From NCBI RefSeq assembly GCF_019710635.1, contig NZ_JAIFZS010000038.1, forward strand, positions 62,001 to 126,000: 64,000 bases of DNA. The letters are read 5' to 3'. Source of the stretch: Mycolicibacterium xanthum (GTDB taxonomy: Bacteria > Actinomycetota > Actinomycetes > Mycobacteriales > Mycobacteriaceae). Made by a program: the position numbers and the translations under genes. This document shows, piece by piece, positions 32,295 through 42,946 of the stretch (positions are counted from its first letter, which is position 1; the number at the start of each line of letters is the position of its first letter). The notes under the pieces are model-generated. The model worked only from the letters and a program-made list of their open reading frames with translations, made no database searches and had not been told where the DNA came from.

Positions 32295-34655
32295 TCAGTC
32301 GAGCTTGGTCGCCATTTCCAGCCGCTGCATCCCGGTGGGTTCGTCGAAGTCGCCGAAGGTGAAGGCGACCGAGTCGATGGTCCCGGTGAACGGGAACGGC
32401 GCCTGCCCGGCGTAGTCATCACACACCGGTGACACGCAGTCCATGCCGACGTCGAAGGACTCGGTTCCGCAGCGTTGCGGCACCTGCCGGGCGATCCTGG
32501 TCTGCGCCACCTGTTGCCCGTCGACGGACACGGTCACGCTCGCCGGACTGCCCGGCTGCGGGGCGTCGGGGGCGAAGTCGACGACGATCGTGTGCGCACC
32601 CGGTGTCAACGGCGATTCTGCGGTGGCGTCGTAGCGTTCCAGCCCGAAGAAGTTGTAGTGGTAGCGCACCTTGCCCTCCCACAGGAAGACCGCGAAGCCG
32701 GCCGCGTCGCCGCCGAGGGCGGCCAGCACGCCTTCGGCCCCGCCCTCGGGGATCTGCACCGGGATGGTGATGGTGTGCGGGACACCGATCATCTTGGGCG
32801 CCGAGCCCTCGGGCAGCCGCACCATGCCGGGATAGAAGGTGATCTGCTTGCGTCCGGTGAAGAAGTTGGGCCGTAGCGTGATGTCCATCCGCTCGGCGAA
32901 CCGGTCGTCGAGCGGCAGCACGTTGTACTTGGCCGCCTCGGCCATGAACATGTCCTGCAGCTCACGCAGTTTCGCCGGTTCGGAGTCGGCGAGGTCGACG
33001 GACTGGCTGAAGTCTTCGGCGATGTTGTAAAGCTCCCAGGTGTCGGTGTCGAAGGCGAAGGTGCCCGACGTCTCCCACGGCAGCCGGCCGTGCCGGCAGC
33101 TGGCCATCCAGCCGTCGTGGTACATCGCCCGGTTGCCCAGCATCTCGAAGTACTGTTTGTCGTGGCGGCTCTTCGCGGCGCCGTCGGCGAACGAGTACGC
33201 CAGGCTGACCCCCTCGATCGGACGCTGGGCGTAGCCGTTGACCTCGGCGGGTTCGCGGATCCCGATCACCTCGAGCAGCGTCGGCAGCACGTCGATGACG
33301 TGATGGAACTGCGAGCGCACCGCGCCGTGGTCGGTGATCCGCTGTGGCCAGGACACCACCATCGAGTTGCGGGTGCCGCCGAAGTGCGAGGCGATCTGCT
33401 TGGTCCACTGGAACGGGGTGTCGCCGGCGTGGGCCCAGCCCACCGCGTAGTGCGGCGAGGTGCCCGGCAGACCCCAGCGGTCCATGAACCGCATCGAGTC
33501 CTCGAGCGTGGGCAGCATTCCGTTGAGGTTCATTAGCTCGTTGGGGGTGCCGACCAGGGAGCCCTCGGCCGACGAGCCGTTGTCGCCGAGGATGTAGATG
33601 ACGATCGTGTTGTCCAGCTCGCCGATCTGCTCGATCGCGTCGACGACGCGGCCGATCTCGTAGTCGGTGTGCTCCAGGAAATCAGCGTAGTTCTCGGCCT
33701 GCCGGGCGCACAGCGCCTGGAGTTCCGCCGACTGGCTGTCCCAGGACGGGATCTGCTCGGGACGCTCGGTCAGCTGTGTCCCGGGCGGGATGATGCCCAT
33801 GTCCAGCTGGTTCTGGTGCACGATGCGGCGGTACTCGTCCCAGCCCATGTCGAACCGGCCCGCGTTGCGGCCGCGCCAGTCCAGCGGCGGCTGGTGCGGC
33901 GCGTGCGCAGCGCCGGTGGAGAAGTACCCGAAGAACGGGCGGTCCGGGGCGATGGTCTTCTGGGAGCGGATCCATGCGATCGCCTCGTCGGCCAGGTCGC
34001 GGGTCAGCTGGTAGCCGTCCTCGGGCCGGGCCGGCGGTTCGACCGGCGTGGTGTTTCGCACCAGCGACGGATAGAACTGGTCGGTCTCGCCGCCGATGAA
34101 CCCGTAGAAGTAGTCGAATCCCTGGTTGGTCGGCCAGTTGTCGAACGGCCCCGCCGGGCTGGTCTGGTTGTCCGGCACGTTGTGGTTCTTGCCCCACCAT
34201 GCGCACGTGTAGCCCGCCTGCTTGAGCAGCTCGCCCATGGTGGCGCAGCTCTTCGGGATGATGCCGCAGTAACCGGGGAAGCCGGTGGCCATCTCCTGGA
34301 TGACGCCGGTGGCCACCGAATGGTGGTTGCGGCCGGTCAACAGCGCCGCACGGGTCGGCGAGCACAGCGCGGTGGTGTGGAACTGGTTGTAGAACAGGCC
34401 TTTCTGGTGCAGCCGCTCGGCCGTCGGCATCCGCACCAGGCCGCCGTTGACACTGGGCCAGCCGAACCCGACGTCGTCGAGCAGCACCAGCAGGATGTTC
34501 GGCGAACCCGTAGGCGCCTGCCGCACCGGCGGGAAGTCCGGCGTGGATTCCTGCGCGTACGTGTTGACGGTCGCGTTCGGGAAGTTCCACTCCGGCGCCG
34601 GCAGGTGGTAGCGGTCGAGGTGCAAGGGGAACCCGGAATTCGCGTCGTTGGTCAT
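32295..34655 (-). CDS. Formylglycine-dependent sulfatase (large)
   Basis: The 786-residue protein has L-L-D-D at 58-61, the activation site C98-S-P-T-R102, G-R-N-H-H-S-V-A, and L-G-D-N-G-S-S-A-E-G as the second metal site. The layout and C-terminal domain match the sulfatase at 23784, so the two are probably paralogues. No signal peptide is seen. The ATG at 34655 is the only start that gives a normal N-terminus; the open frame upstream is a shadow of the neighbouring gene. Confidence 0.92.
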   Translation of the reverse strand: MTNDANSGFPLHLDRYHLPAPEWNFPNATVNTYAQESTPDFPPVRQAPTGSPNILLVLLDDVGFGWPSVNGGLVRMPTAERLHQKGLFYNQFHTTALCSPTRAALLTGRNHHSVATGVIQEMATGFPGYCGIIPKSCATMGELLKQAGYTCAWWGKNHNVPDNQTSPAGPFDNWPTNQGFDYFYGFIGGETDQFYPSLVRNTTPVEPPARPEDGYQLTRDLADEAIAWIRSQKTIAPDRPFFGYFSTGAAHAPHQPPLDWRGRNAGRFDMGWDEYRRIVHQNQLDMGIIPPGTQLTERPEQIPSWDSQSAELQALCARQAENYADFLEHTDYEIGRVVDAIEQIGELDNTIVIYILGDNGSSAEGSLVGTPNELMNLNGMLPTLEDSMRFMDRWGLPGTSPHYAVGWAHAGDTPFQWTKQIASHFGGTRNSMVVSWPQRITDHGAVRSQFHHVIDVLPTLLEVIGIREPAEVNGYAQRPIEGVSLAYSFADGAAKSRHDKQYFEMLGNRAMYHDGWMASCRHGRLPWETSGTFAFDTDTWELYNIAEDFSQSVDLADSEPAKLRELQDMFMAEAAKYNVLPLDDRFAERMDITLRPNFFTGRKQITFYPGMVRLPEGSAPKMIGVPHTITIPVQIPEGGAEGVLAALGGDAAGFAVFLWEGKVRYHYNFFGLERYDATAESPLTPGAHTIVVDFAPDAPQPGSPASVTVSVDGQQVAQTRIARQVPQRCGTESFDVGMDCVSPVCDDYAGQAPFPFTGTIDSVAFTFGDFDEPTGMQRLEMATKLD

Positions 34656-34750
34656 GCCCCGAGTCTTCACCCCCGACACCGGCTGTCGCCAGAGCTTGGC
34701 CAAGTCGACACTGCGAAGTCGCGACGAATTTCCTGTGCCCGCGCGACCGG

Positions 34751-35215
34751 TCAGCCGGATTCGGCCGTCTTCTTGATCGCCGCCAAGGTGGCGGGGATGC
34801 CGGTTTCGGCGGCGGCGCGGCGCTTCTCGATCTCTGCGTCGGCAGCGGCACCGAACACCTCGCGGAACCCGGCCAGCCCCTTGGGCAGGAACTCCCAGTT
34901 CTCGGTGAGGCGGGTGCCGCCCTGCTGAGCCTCGAACTCGTAGCCCCAGAACACCCAGCCGTCGTTGACCTCCCAGGCGAACGCACGGCCGGGGTCGGCG
35001 GCGACGACCTGGCTGCGGGTCTCCCACGTGCGCCCCGGGATCTCGTTGCGACCGGTGAACCATGCGCCGACCGTCGGGCCGGCCCCGTCGTCCCACCAGC
35101 ACGCCCGGCAGATCGGGCTCCACTGGCCCATCCGGGTCACGTCGGACACCAATACGTAGAGCTCATCGGGCGGCACGGCGACGAAGATCGACCCGGACAT
35201 CTTCGGCTCGGTCAC
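34751..35215 (-). CDS. SRPBCC (START/polyketide-cyclase-like) family protein
   Basis: The 154-residue protein has the helix-grip pattern: G-S-I-F-V-A-V-P-P-D-E-L-Y-V-L-V-S-D-V-T, W-S-P, then strands with T-E-N-W-E-F. These proteins bind hydrophobic ligands. It is upstream of the sulfatase in the same direction with a 95-bp gap. It could bind a lipid or sterol substrate, but that is a guess. Confidence 0.78.
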   Translation of the reverse strand: MTEPKMSGSIFVAVPPDELYVLVSDVTRMGQWSPICRACWWDDGAGPTVGAWFTGRNEIPGRTWETRSQVVAADPGRAFAWEVNDGWVFWGYEFEAQQGGTRLTENWEFLPKGLAGFREVFGAAADAEIEKRRAAAETGIPATLAAIKKTAESG

Positions 35216-35279
35216 GGATCGAGTCTGCCACCGGGTGTTCGGCCCCGGCTATTGCGCTTTCGCCGCCTGGATGTGAGGT

Positions 35280-35293
35280 TGGAACACGTTCCA
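35280..35293. promoter_or_regulatory. KstR-type operator upstream of the first SDR gene
   Basis: TGGAACACGTTCCA is a perfect palindrome and fits TnnAACnnGTTnnA exactly. It lies 24 bp before the ATG at 35318, over the likely promoter. A second such site is at 22338, so both ends of the sulfatase island carry a sterol-regulator motif. Confidence 0.7.
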
Positions 35294-35317
35294 CTTCACA
35301 GTCGAAGGGCCTACGGG

Positions 35318-36091
35318 ATGAGCAACGGTATCGAGCGGACCGCGGTCGTCATCGGCGGCGCATCCGGCATCGGGTGGGCCACCGCGCAGGCCCTGGCCGC
35401 CGAGGGATGCCGGATCGTCATCGCCGACCTCAACGGCGACGCGGCGCAGATCCGCGCCGCCGAGCTGGGCACGCCGCACAGTGCGGCGACGGTGGACGTC
35501 ACCGACGAGGACTCGGTGGCAAGCCTGTTCGACCGGCTGGGACCGCTCGACATCGCGGTGAACTGTGCCGGTTTCAGCAACGTCGGACTGATCACCGAGA
35601 TGCCCGCAGAGGATTTCCGCGCCGTCATCGACGTCTGCCTCAACGGCGCGTTCATCGTCGCCAAACACGCGGGCCGGCACCTGCGCGACGGCGGCTCGCT
35701 GGTGCAGATCAGTTCGCTGAACGGGCGGCAGCCCGCGGCGGGAATGAGCGCCTACTGCGCGGCCAAGGCCGGCCTGTCGATGCTCACCCAGGTCGCCGCG
35801 CTGGAGATGGGGCCGCGCGGCATCCGGGTCAACGCGGTGGCGCCGGGGTTCGTGCACACCCCGCTGACCGCGGCGGCCGCGTCGGTGCCGGGGGTGGTCG
35901 AGGACTACGTCGACAACACCGCGCTTGGCCGCGCAGGCACCCCGGAGGACATCGCGAATGCGGTTGTCTACCTGTGCGCTCCGGGTTCGTCGTGGTTGAC
36001 CGGCGAGGTGCTCGACATCAACGGCGGCGCGCATCTGAAGCGCTACCCCGACGTGATGGGTCACGTGATGAGGCTGGTGGAGCAGGCGTGA
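35318..36091 (+). CDS. Short-chain dehydrogenase/reductase
   Basis: The 257-residue classical SDR has the NAD motif G-G-A-S-G-I-G at 13-19, N-C-A-G, and the catalytic S and Y-C-A-A-K. It retains all the residues of an active SDR. The KstR-type operator points to a sterol or hydroxysteroid substrate (for example a 17-hydroxy or 3-hydroxy group). The ATG at 35318 gives the usual N-terminus. Confidence 0.85.
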   Translation: MSNGIERTAVVIGGASGIGWATAQALAAEGCRIVIADLNGDAAQIRAAELGTPHSAATVDVTDEDSVASLFDRLGPLDIAVNCAGFSNVGLITEMPAEDFRAVIDVCLNGAFIVAKHAGRHLRDGGSLVQISSLNGRQPAAGMSAYCAAKAGLSMLTQVAALEMGPRGIRVNAVAPGFVHTPLTAAAASVPGVVEDYVDNTALGRAGTPEDIANAVVYLCAPGSSWLTGEVLDINGGAHLKRYPDVMGHVMRLVEQA

Positions 36092-36122
36092 GTCCGGGCG
36101 GCTTCGCCGGCAAGTCTGCGGC

Positions 36123-36365
36123 GCGCACGCGAGGAGCAGAAACGGCGGTGCGCACGCGAGGAGCAAAAACGGAGGCGCGCACGCGAGGAGCATAAACGGA
36201 GGCGCGCACGCGAGGAGCATAAACGGAGGCGCGCACGCGAGGAGCATAAACGGAGGCGCGCACGCGAGGAGCATAAACGGAGGCGCGCACGCGAGGAGCA
36301 TAAACGGAGGCGCGCACGCGAGGAGCAAAAACGGAGGCGCGCACGCGAGGAGCGAAAACCGCAAT
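36123..36365. repeat. Nine tandem 27-bp repeats carrying AGGAG
   Basis: Units start at 36123, 36150, 36177, 36204, 36231, 36258, 36285, 36312 and 36339, each beginning GCGCACGCGAGGAGC. Five units read CATAAACGG in the variable part, the others CAGAAACGG, CAAAAACGG and, last, CGAAAACCG. The last unit merges into the second SDR coding sequence. Every unit contains a Shine-Dalgarno-like AGGAG. The period is in frame, and the CATAAACGG units place a TAA in the SDR frame. Confidence 0.92.
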
Positions 36366-37152
36366 CGTCACCGGCGCGGGGTCGGGCATCGGCGCGGCGC
36401 TGTGCCGCGCCCTCGACCTGGCCGGCGCGCAGGTGCTGTGCACCGACATCGACGGTGACGCGGCGAACCAGACGGCGTCATCGCTGAGTTCCCGGGCCAC
36501 GGCGGCACGCCTGGACGTCACCGACGCCGGCGCGGTGCAGGCCGCCGTGGACGGCGTGGTCGAACGGGCCGGCCGACTGGACCTGATGTTCAACAACGCC
36601 GGGATCGTCTGGGGCGGCGACACCGAGTTGCTGACCCTCGACCAGTGGAACGCGATCATCGACGTCAACCTGCGTGGCGTCGTTCACGGGGTGGCTGCGG
36701 CCTACCCGCAGATGCTGCGCCAGGGCCACGGCCACATCGTCAACACCGCGTCGATGGCCGGTCTCACCGCCGCCGGCCAGGTGACCAGCTACGTGGCGAC
36801 CAAGCACGCCGTGGTGGGCCTGTCGATGGCGTTGCGGTCGGAGGCGGTACCCCGCGGGGTCGGTGTGACGGTGGTGTGCCCGGCCGCGGTGGAGACCCCG
36901 ATCCTGGACAAGGGGGCGGTCGGCGGGTTCGTCGGCCGCGACTACTTCCTGCAGAACCAGGGGGGCAAGGCCTACGACGCGGACCGGCTGGCCCGCGACA
37001 CGCTGCGCGCGGTCGAGCGCAACAAGGCCATTGTGGTCAAACCGGCTGTGGCCCAAGCCCAGTGGTGGTTCGCCCGGCTGGCCCCCGGGCTGATGAACCG
37101 GATGGCGATGCGGTTCGTCACCGGGCAACGCGATCGACAGGCCGTGCGATAA
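36355..37152 (+). CDS. Short-chain dehydrogenase with no recognisable start codon
   Basis: Coding begins K-T-A-I-V-T-G-A-G-S-G-I-G, a proper SDR N-terminus with the cofactor motif, and runs through N-N-A-G and Y-V-A-T-K to a stop at 37152. Upstream in frame is A-R-T-R-G-A repeat sequence and then a TAA at 36301. No ATG, GTG or TTG lies between that stop and the Rossmann motif. The expected ATG would fall where the last repeat unit has GCGAAA, so repeat expansion or a 2-bp loss probably removed it. The first in-frame start (GTG 36433) would delete the cofactor site. Perhaps a pseudogene. Confidence 0.7.
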   Translation, partial: KTAIVTGAGSGIGAALCRALDLAGAQVLCTDIDGDAANQTASSLSSRATAARLDVTDAGAVQAAVDGVVERAGRLDLMFNNAGIVWGGDTELLTLDQWNAIIDVNLRGVVHGVAAAYPQMLRQGHGHIVNTASMAGLTAAGQVTSYVATKHAVVGLSMALRSEAVPRGVGVTVVCPAAVETPILDKGAVGGFVGRDYFLQNQGGKAYDADRLARDTLRAVERNKAIVVKPAVAQAQWWFARLAPGLMNRMAMRFVTGQRDRQAVR

Positions 37153-37219
37153 CCGTCCGGCGCCCCCGACACGGGATAGGGTGACGCTCGGCAGCTAAAG
37201 GGAGGGCCGGGAGGCGCAC

Positions 37220-38443
37220 ATGACGGACGGCTTCACCCTCACCCAGAAGCGCGTGCTGGCCGTACTGACCATCGTCGCGCTGGCGTTCGGCGCCTACTTC
37301 CTGCGGCAGTACGTGGTGCTGATGGCGATGGCTGCCGTGCTGGCTTATCTGTTCTCGCCGATGTACCGGCGGCTGCGCACCAGGATGAACGCGGGCCTGT
37401 CGGCCACCGTGACGTTGCTGGCCGCGATCGCGACGGTCGCGCTGCCGGTCGGACTGGTCATCTTCCTGGCGGTCCTGCAGATCAGCCAGATGGTGGCCAG
37501 CATCAGCCAGTGGGTGGAGGAGACCGACTTCACCGCGCTGGCCCAGCGCCTGCTGGACTCGTCCAACGAGGCGCTGTCGCGGGTCCCGTTCATCGACATC
37601 ACCCTGACCCCCGACTCGGTGCGCACCGCGGCCATCAAGATCGGCCAGAACGCCGGCGAGTTGGCGCTCGGTTTCGCCCGCGACTCGGTCGGCGGCATCG
37701 TCGCCACGGTGACGGGGGCGATCATCTTTCTGTACGTGTTCGTCGCGCTGCTGACGAACGGCGACAAGGTAACCGGCCTGTTCCGAGAGCTGAACCCGCT
37801 GGGTGACGAGGTGGCCGACATCTACCTCGCCAAGGTCGGCGCGATGGTGTCCGCGACCGTGAAGGGTCAGTTGATCATCGCGGTGTGCCAGGGCACCGCC
37901 AGCGCCCTCTCGCTCTACATCGCGGGCCTGCACGACGGCTTCTTCATGTTCGTCATCTTCCTGACCGCGCTGTCGTTCATCCCACTGGGCGGCGGCATCC
38001 TGACGATCCCGCTGGGCATCGGGATGGCGATCTTCGGCAACGTGGCCGGTGGCGTGTTCGTGGTGGTGTTCCACCTTTTGGTGGTCACCAACATCGACAA
38101 CGCCCTGCGGCCGTTCCTGGTGCCCAAGAACGCCCACCTGCACCCCGCGCTGATGCTGGTGTCGGTGTTCGCCGGGCTGCAGATGTTCGGGTTCGTCGGC
38201 ATCGTGCTCGGCCCCGTTCTGATGATCATCATCGTGACGACCATCAGCGTGTACCTGGCCGTCTACAAGGGAACGCCGCTGGAGGCCGTCACCGGGACCA
38301 AGGAGGAGCGGGCCGACGACGCGGCGGAGCGGGCGGTGCCGTGGTGGCGCCGGATACTGCCCGGCCCCAAGAAGCCCGCTTCCCCACCCGAGCCCGAGCC
38401 CGCGCCCGAATCCGAGTCTGACGCTACGCCAGCCGGGACTTGA
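37220..38443 (+). CDS. AI-2E family transporter (PerM/UPF0118)
   Basis: The 407-residue protein has 7-8 membrane segments, the family motifs D-G-F-F-M-F-V-I-F-L-T and G-G-G-I-L-T-I-P-L, and an acidic Pro-rich tail. Members act as transporters or sodium/proton antiporters; the substrate is unknown. Its place matches Rv1101c. The stop overlaps the convergent hydrolase by 20 bp. Confidence 0.85.
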   Translation: MTDGFTLTQKRVLAVLTIVALAFGAYFLRQYVVLMAMAAVLAYLFSPMYRRLRTRMNAGLSATVTLLAAIATVALPVGLVIFLAVLQISQMVASISQWVEETDFTALAQRLLDSSNEALSRVPFIDITLTPDSVRTAAIKIGQNAGELALGFARDSVGGIVATVTGAIIFLYVFVALLTNGDKVTGLFRELNPLGDEVADIYLAKVGAMVSATVKGQLIIAVCQGTASALSLYIAGLHDGFFMFVIFLTALSFIPLGGGILTIPLGIGMAIFGNVAGGVFVVVFHLLVVTNIDNALRPFLVPKNAHLHPALMLVSVFAGLQMFGFVGIVLGPVLMIIIVTTISVYLAVYKGTPLEAVTGTKEERADDAAERAVPWWRRILPGPKKPASPPEPEPAPESESDATPAGT

Positions 38444-39251
38444 GGAACTCGACGACGCGTTTGCGCGCCTCGTAGGCCGGGTGCCCGTCGACCTCGCGGA
38501 TCTGGTCGGTCAGCACCGAGTGCGCCATGCGCCCGATACCGTCCTCGTTGCCCTTCTTCGAGTTGATCTCGATGACCTCGAACGCATCGCCCAGCCGGTT
38601 CTTCAGCGTGACGAACCGGTCCCGCGGGACCATCGCGTCCTCGCTGAACCGCAGGCCCATCACGCACAATCCCTCGTCGGCGGCGCGCTTCTCGATCACC
38701 CGCAACTCCGCGTCGGAGAGCCCGGGGTCGCGGCGCTGCTTGGGCGTCAGCGGCAACGGCAACGACGGCTGGCTCATCACCGGGGCCAGCACGCTGTCGT
38801 CGACCGCGGCGGCCAGCGCGAACCCGCCGGTGAAGCACTGCCCGATCACGCCCACACCCTTCCCGGGCGTCTTCTCGTCGAGGTCACGGGCCAGTGCACG
38901 CAGGTAGTGGGCGACCGGGCGGTCGGCGTTGGTCGCAAACGCCGCGAACTCCTTGGCGACGCATCCGCGGGTCAGCGCGACCATCGCGCCGGGACCGAGC
39001 GCGGGTGCGCCCGGGGTGCCGAACAGCGACGGCGCCGCCACCGTGAAGCCGTTGTCCACCAGGTGGTTGCCCAGCGCGAGCACCCCCGGGTGCAGGCCCG
39101 GCATCTCCGGGATGAGCACCACGCCCGGGCCCTCGCCCTTGCGGTAGACGTCGTAGGTGAGACCGGCCGCCGTGAACGGCGCGGCGACCCATCCGGTCAG
39201 ATCGGACACCGGGGCCGACTGGCCGGCGCCGGTCGATTTCGGGTCTGTCAC
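38424..39251 (-). CDS. Dienelactone hydrolase family protein
   Basis: The 275-residue alpha/beta hydrolase has the Cys nucleophile in G-Q-C-F-T-G-G (Cys139), typical of dienelactone hydrolases that open lactone rings. H-P-A-Y near the end supplies the likely catalytic His. The first 20 residues are disordered. The substrate is unknown. Confidence 0.82.
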   Translation of the reverse strand: MTDPKSTGAGQSAPVSDLTGWVAAPFTAAGLTYDVYRKGEGPGVVLIPEMPGLHPGVLALGNHLVDNGFTVAAPSLFGTPGAPALGPGAMVALTRGCVAKEFAAFATNADRPVAHYLRALARDLDEKTPGKGVGVIGQCFTGGFALAAAVDDSVLAPVMSQPSLPLPLTPKQRRDPGLSDAELRVIEKRAADEGLCVMGLRFSEDAMVPRDRFVTLKNRLGDAFEVIEINSKKGNEDGIGRMAHSVLTDQIREVDGHPAYEARKRVVEFLKSRLA

Positions 39252-39277
39252 TGGCGTCTCCGTCCGTCGGCGGTGCG

Positions 39278-40024
39278 TTACCTCGGGGTCAGTGGCGACT
39301 GACTCTGCGTCGCCGCCGCCAGCGTACGGTACTCATCCGTACCCCCGGCACCGGTCAGCGCGAGTTGAACCGGGCCGGTCGGACCCCGGATCTGGGCGGT
39401 CCACACCGGCTCGGCCGGCCGGCCGTCGCGTTCACCGCCCTCATAGACGACCCAGGTGACACCGTCGACGTCCTGGGTGCCGGTCGGGACCAGGTCGGAT
39501 CCGAACGACGCCACGAGTTGCTGTTCGTCGGCATCGCTCTGCGTCAGGCTCAGATACATGCCGCTGGGTGCGAGGTAGCCGATCGTGGAGACCACGGCCC
39601 GGACCCGTTGGCCCGTTGCCGGGTCGGTGCGACCGTCCTCGATTCCCCGTCGGCTGTTGGAGTTGGACCGCCAGCCCTCCGGCAGCTGCGGCACCCGGAT
39701 CGGGATACCCAGGGTGTCGGCGTCGGCCTGCAGCGCCGAGCGCGCGTCGTGGTCGGGGGCGGGACCCGGCCCGGGACCGGTGGGCGCGAACGAACACATG
39801 CCCAGCACCCCGGCGAGCACCACGCATGCCGCCACCAGCGGCGCCATCGACCAGAACATGTCGCGGCCGTCCTGCAGCAGCCGGGACTTCTGCGCCCGGG
39901 GGCCCGGAACTGCATAGCTCTCGAGTTCGGCATCCGTGCCGGTGGCGGCCTCATGGCCTGCGGTCTCGGGATCCACACCGGGCTGCCCGGCGACCTGCTG
40001 GCCCGGCTCGGGCGGCGTCGTCAT
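39278..40024 (-). CDS. DUF4245 membrane-anchored protein (Rv1100-like)
   Basis: The 248-residue protein has an acidic/Gln-rich N-terminal 50 residues, one transmembrane helix at about 59-80 ([13 protein letters not shown]), and an extracellular DUF4245 domain with [12 protein letters not shown]. Its function is unknown. The ATG at 40024 is right for the family; the longer open frame upstream is the glpX antisense. It is divergent from glpX. Confidence 0.82.
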   Translation of the reverse strand: MTTPPEPGQQVAGQPGVDPETAGHEAATGTDAELESYAVPGPRAQKSRLLQDGRDMFWSMAPLVAACVVLAGVLGMCSFAPTGPGPGPAPDHDARSALQADADTLGIPIRVPQLPEGWRSNSNSRRGIEDGRTDPATGQRVRAVVSTIGYLAPSGMYLSLTQSDADEQQLVASFGSDLVPTGTQDVDGVTWVVYEGGERDGRPAEPVWTAQIRGPTGPVQLALTGAGGTDEYRTLAAATQSQSPLTPR

Positions 40025-40078
40025 GCCCGCCAGTATCCCAGTTCCCGGACCGCGACCCGCCAATGGGACAATCTGCGC

Positions 40079-41107
40079 ATGAGCCCCTCGCGTCGTGAAG
40101 CCCCGGACCGCAACCTCGCCCTCGAACTCGTGCGGGTGACCGAGGCGGGATCGATGGCCGCCGGCCGCTGGGTCGGCCGGGGCGACAAGGAGGGCGGCGA
40201 CGGAGCCGCCGTCGACGCGATGCGCGAGCTGGTGAACTCGGTGTCGATGCGCGGGGTCGTCGTGATCGGCGAAGGCGAGAAGGACAACGCGCCGATGCTG
40301 TACAACGGCGAAGAGGTCGGCAACGGCGACGGGCCGGAATGCGACTTCGCCGTCGACCCGATCGACGGCACCACCCTGATGAGCAAGGGCATGCCCAACG
40401 CGATCTCGGTGCTCGCCGTCGCCGAACGCGGTGCGATGTTCGACCCGTCGGCGGTGTTCTACATGAACAAGATCGCCGGCGGACCCGACGTCGCCGACTT
40501 CATCGACATCACCTCGCCGATCGCCGCCAACATCCAGCGGATCGCCAAGGTGCGCAAGGCCTCGGTCTCCGACATCACCGTGTGCATCCTGGACCGTCCG
40601 CGCCACGCCCAGCTGATCGACGACGTGCGGGCCTCTGGCGCCCGCATCCGGCTGATCTCCGACGGCGATGTCGCCGGTGCGATCAGCGCCTGCCGGCCGG
40701 ACTCGGGCACCGATCTGCTGGTCGGCATCGGCGGCACGCCGGAGGGCATCATCACCGCCGCGGCCATCCGCTGCATGGGCGGCGAGATCCAGGCCACCCT
40801 GGCCCCGACCGATGACGACGAACGGCAGCGCGCCATCGACCGCGGCCACGACCTGAGCCGGGTGCTGACCACCAAGGACCTGGTGTCCGGGGAGAACGTC
40901 TTCTTCTGCGCCACCGGTGTCACCGACGGTGATCTGCTCAAGGGTGTGCGTTTCTTCGGCGGCGGCTGCACCACCCATTCGATGGTGATGCGCTCCAAGT
41001 CCGGGACGGTCCGGATGATCGAGGCCTACCACCGGCTGTCCAAGCTCAACGAATACTCCGCGGTGGATTTCACCGGCGACATGACCGCGGCCTACCCACT
41101 TCCGTAA
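40079..41107 (+). CDS. glpX: Class II fructose-1,6-bisphosphatase
   Basis: The 342-residue protein has [12 protein letters not shown] and the metal site D-P-I-D-G-T-T. GlpX is the main gluconeogenic FBPase of mycobacteria. Start and length match Rv1099c. The fumarase gene follows 22 bp later, so the two form an operon. Confidence 0.95.
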   Translation: MSPSRREAPDRNLALELVRVTEAGSMAAGRWVGRGDKEGGDGAAVDAMRELVNSVSMRGVVVIGEGEKDNAPMLYNGEEVGNGDGPECDFAVDPIDGTTLMSKGMPNAISVLAVAERGAMFDPSAVFYMNKIAGGPDVADFIDITSPIAANIQRIAKVRKASVSDITVCILDRPRHAQLIDDVRASGARIRLISDGDVAGAISACRPDSGTDLLVGIGGTPEGIITAAAIRCMGGEIQATLAPTDDDERQRAIDRGHDLSRVLTTKDLVSGENVFFCATGVTDGDLLKGVRFFGGGCTTHSMVMRSKSGTVRMIEAYHRLSKLNEYSAVDFTGDMTAAYPLP

Positions 41108-41129
41108 CACCGAGACGCAAAGGGAACAG

Positions 41130-42551
<1,422 letters not shown>

Positions 42552-42698
42552 GCCGTCCGGCCCGGAAAGTTCTGCGAAACGCCTGACGAATCGCTGAGAC
42601 CGCAACACAATTGGGGAATCACCCCGATTCGTCTGCGGGCTGAGCGCGGCCTGCTGTCGAGTCGATGGCCCGACTCGAGATCAGGAGGCCCGGCGCTC

Positions 42699-42914
42699 GT
42701 GTACCAGGATCTTGCCCCGACGGCCGTCCCTGCTGCGCTGGTCACCACGGGGACCAGTCAACCCGCCCTTCGGACCGGTTTCGTCATGCTCGGGCTGGCG
42801 GCTCTGCTCGACCTGTCGACGGGCCGGCGTGGTGGGGGCGCCGACCGCGTCCTGAGCATGTCGGGCGCCGCGATGGCGGGGTGGTACCTGGTGGAGACAC
42901 ACCGCCGCCATTGA
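42699..42914 (+). CDS. Small hypothetical protein
   Basis: The 71-residue frame (Q-D-L-A-P-T-A-V-P-A-A-L) has two short hydrophobic stretches. I do not recognise a family. Its stop is directly followed by an inverted repeat that would act as a terminator, and codon usage looks like its neighbours, which supports a real gene. It is in the place where M. tuberculosis has Rv1097c, but resemblance is not clear. Confidence 0.4.
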   Translation: MYQDLAPTAVPAALVTTGTSQPALRTGFVMLGLAALLDLSTGRRGGGADRVLSMSGAAMAGWYLVETHRRH

Positions 42915-42946
42915 GCGATTTCGGCGTGAATATCGCCGAATTCGCT
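42914..42946. terminator. Inverted repeat between convergent genes
   Basis: AGCGATTTCGGCG pairs with CGCCGAATTCGCT (12 of 13 bp) around a 7-nt loop. It spans the last base of one gene and the stop of the convergent deacetylase. A 22-bp part (42917-42938) recurs exactly at 43607-43628. Confidence 0.65.

Noticed and set aside
30589..32415. A 608-residue plus-strand open frame
   Set aside because: Antisense shadow of the SulP permease; Gln/Arg/His-rich without a domain.
35249..36364. A minus-strand frame of 371 residues starting with nine L-L-A-C-A-P-P-F repeats
   Set aside because: It comes from the 27-bp tandem repeat and then runs antisense to the first SDR gene. No family resemblance and no start signal.
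36433..37152. GTG at 36433 as the true start of the second SDR
   Set aside because: It would remove the cofactor-binding Rossmann motif that is plainly encoded upstream. A lost start codon explains the data better.
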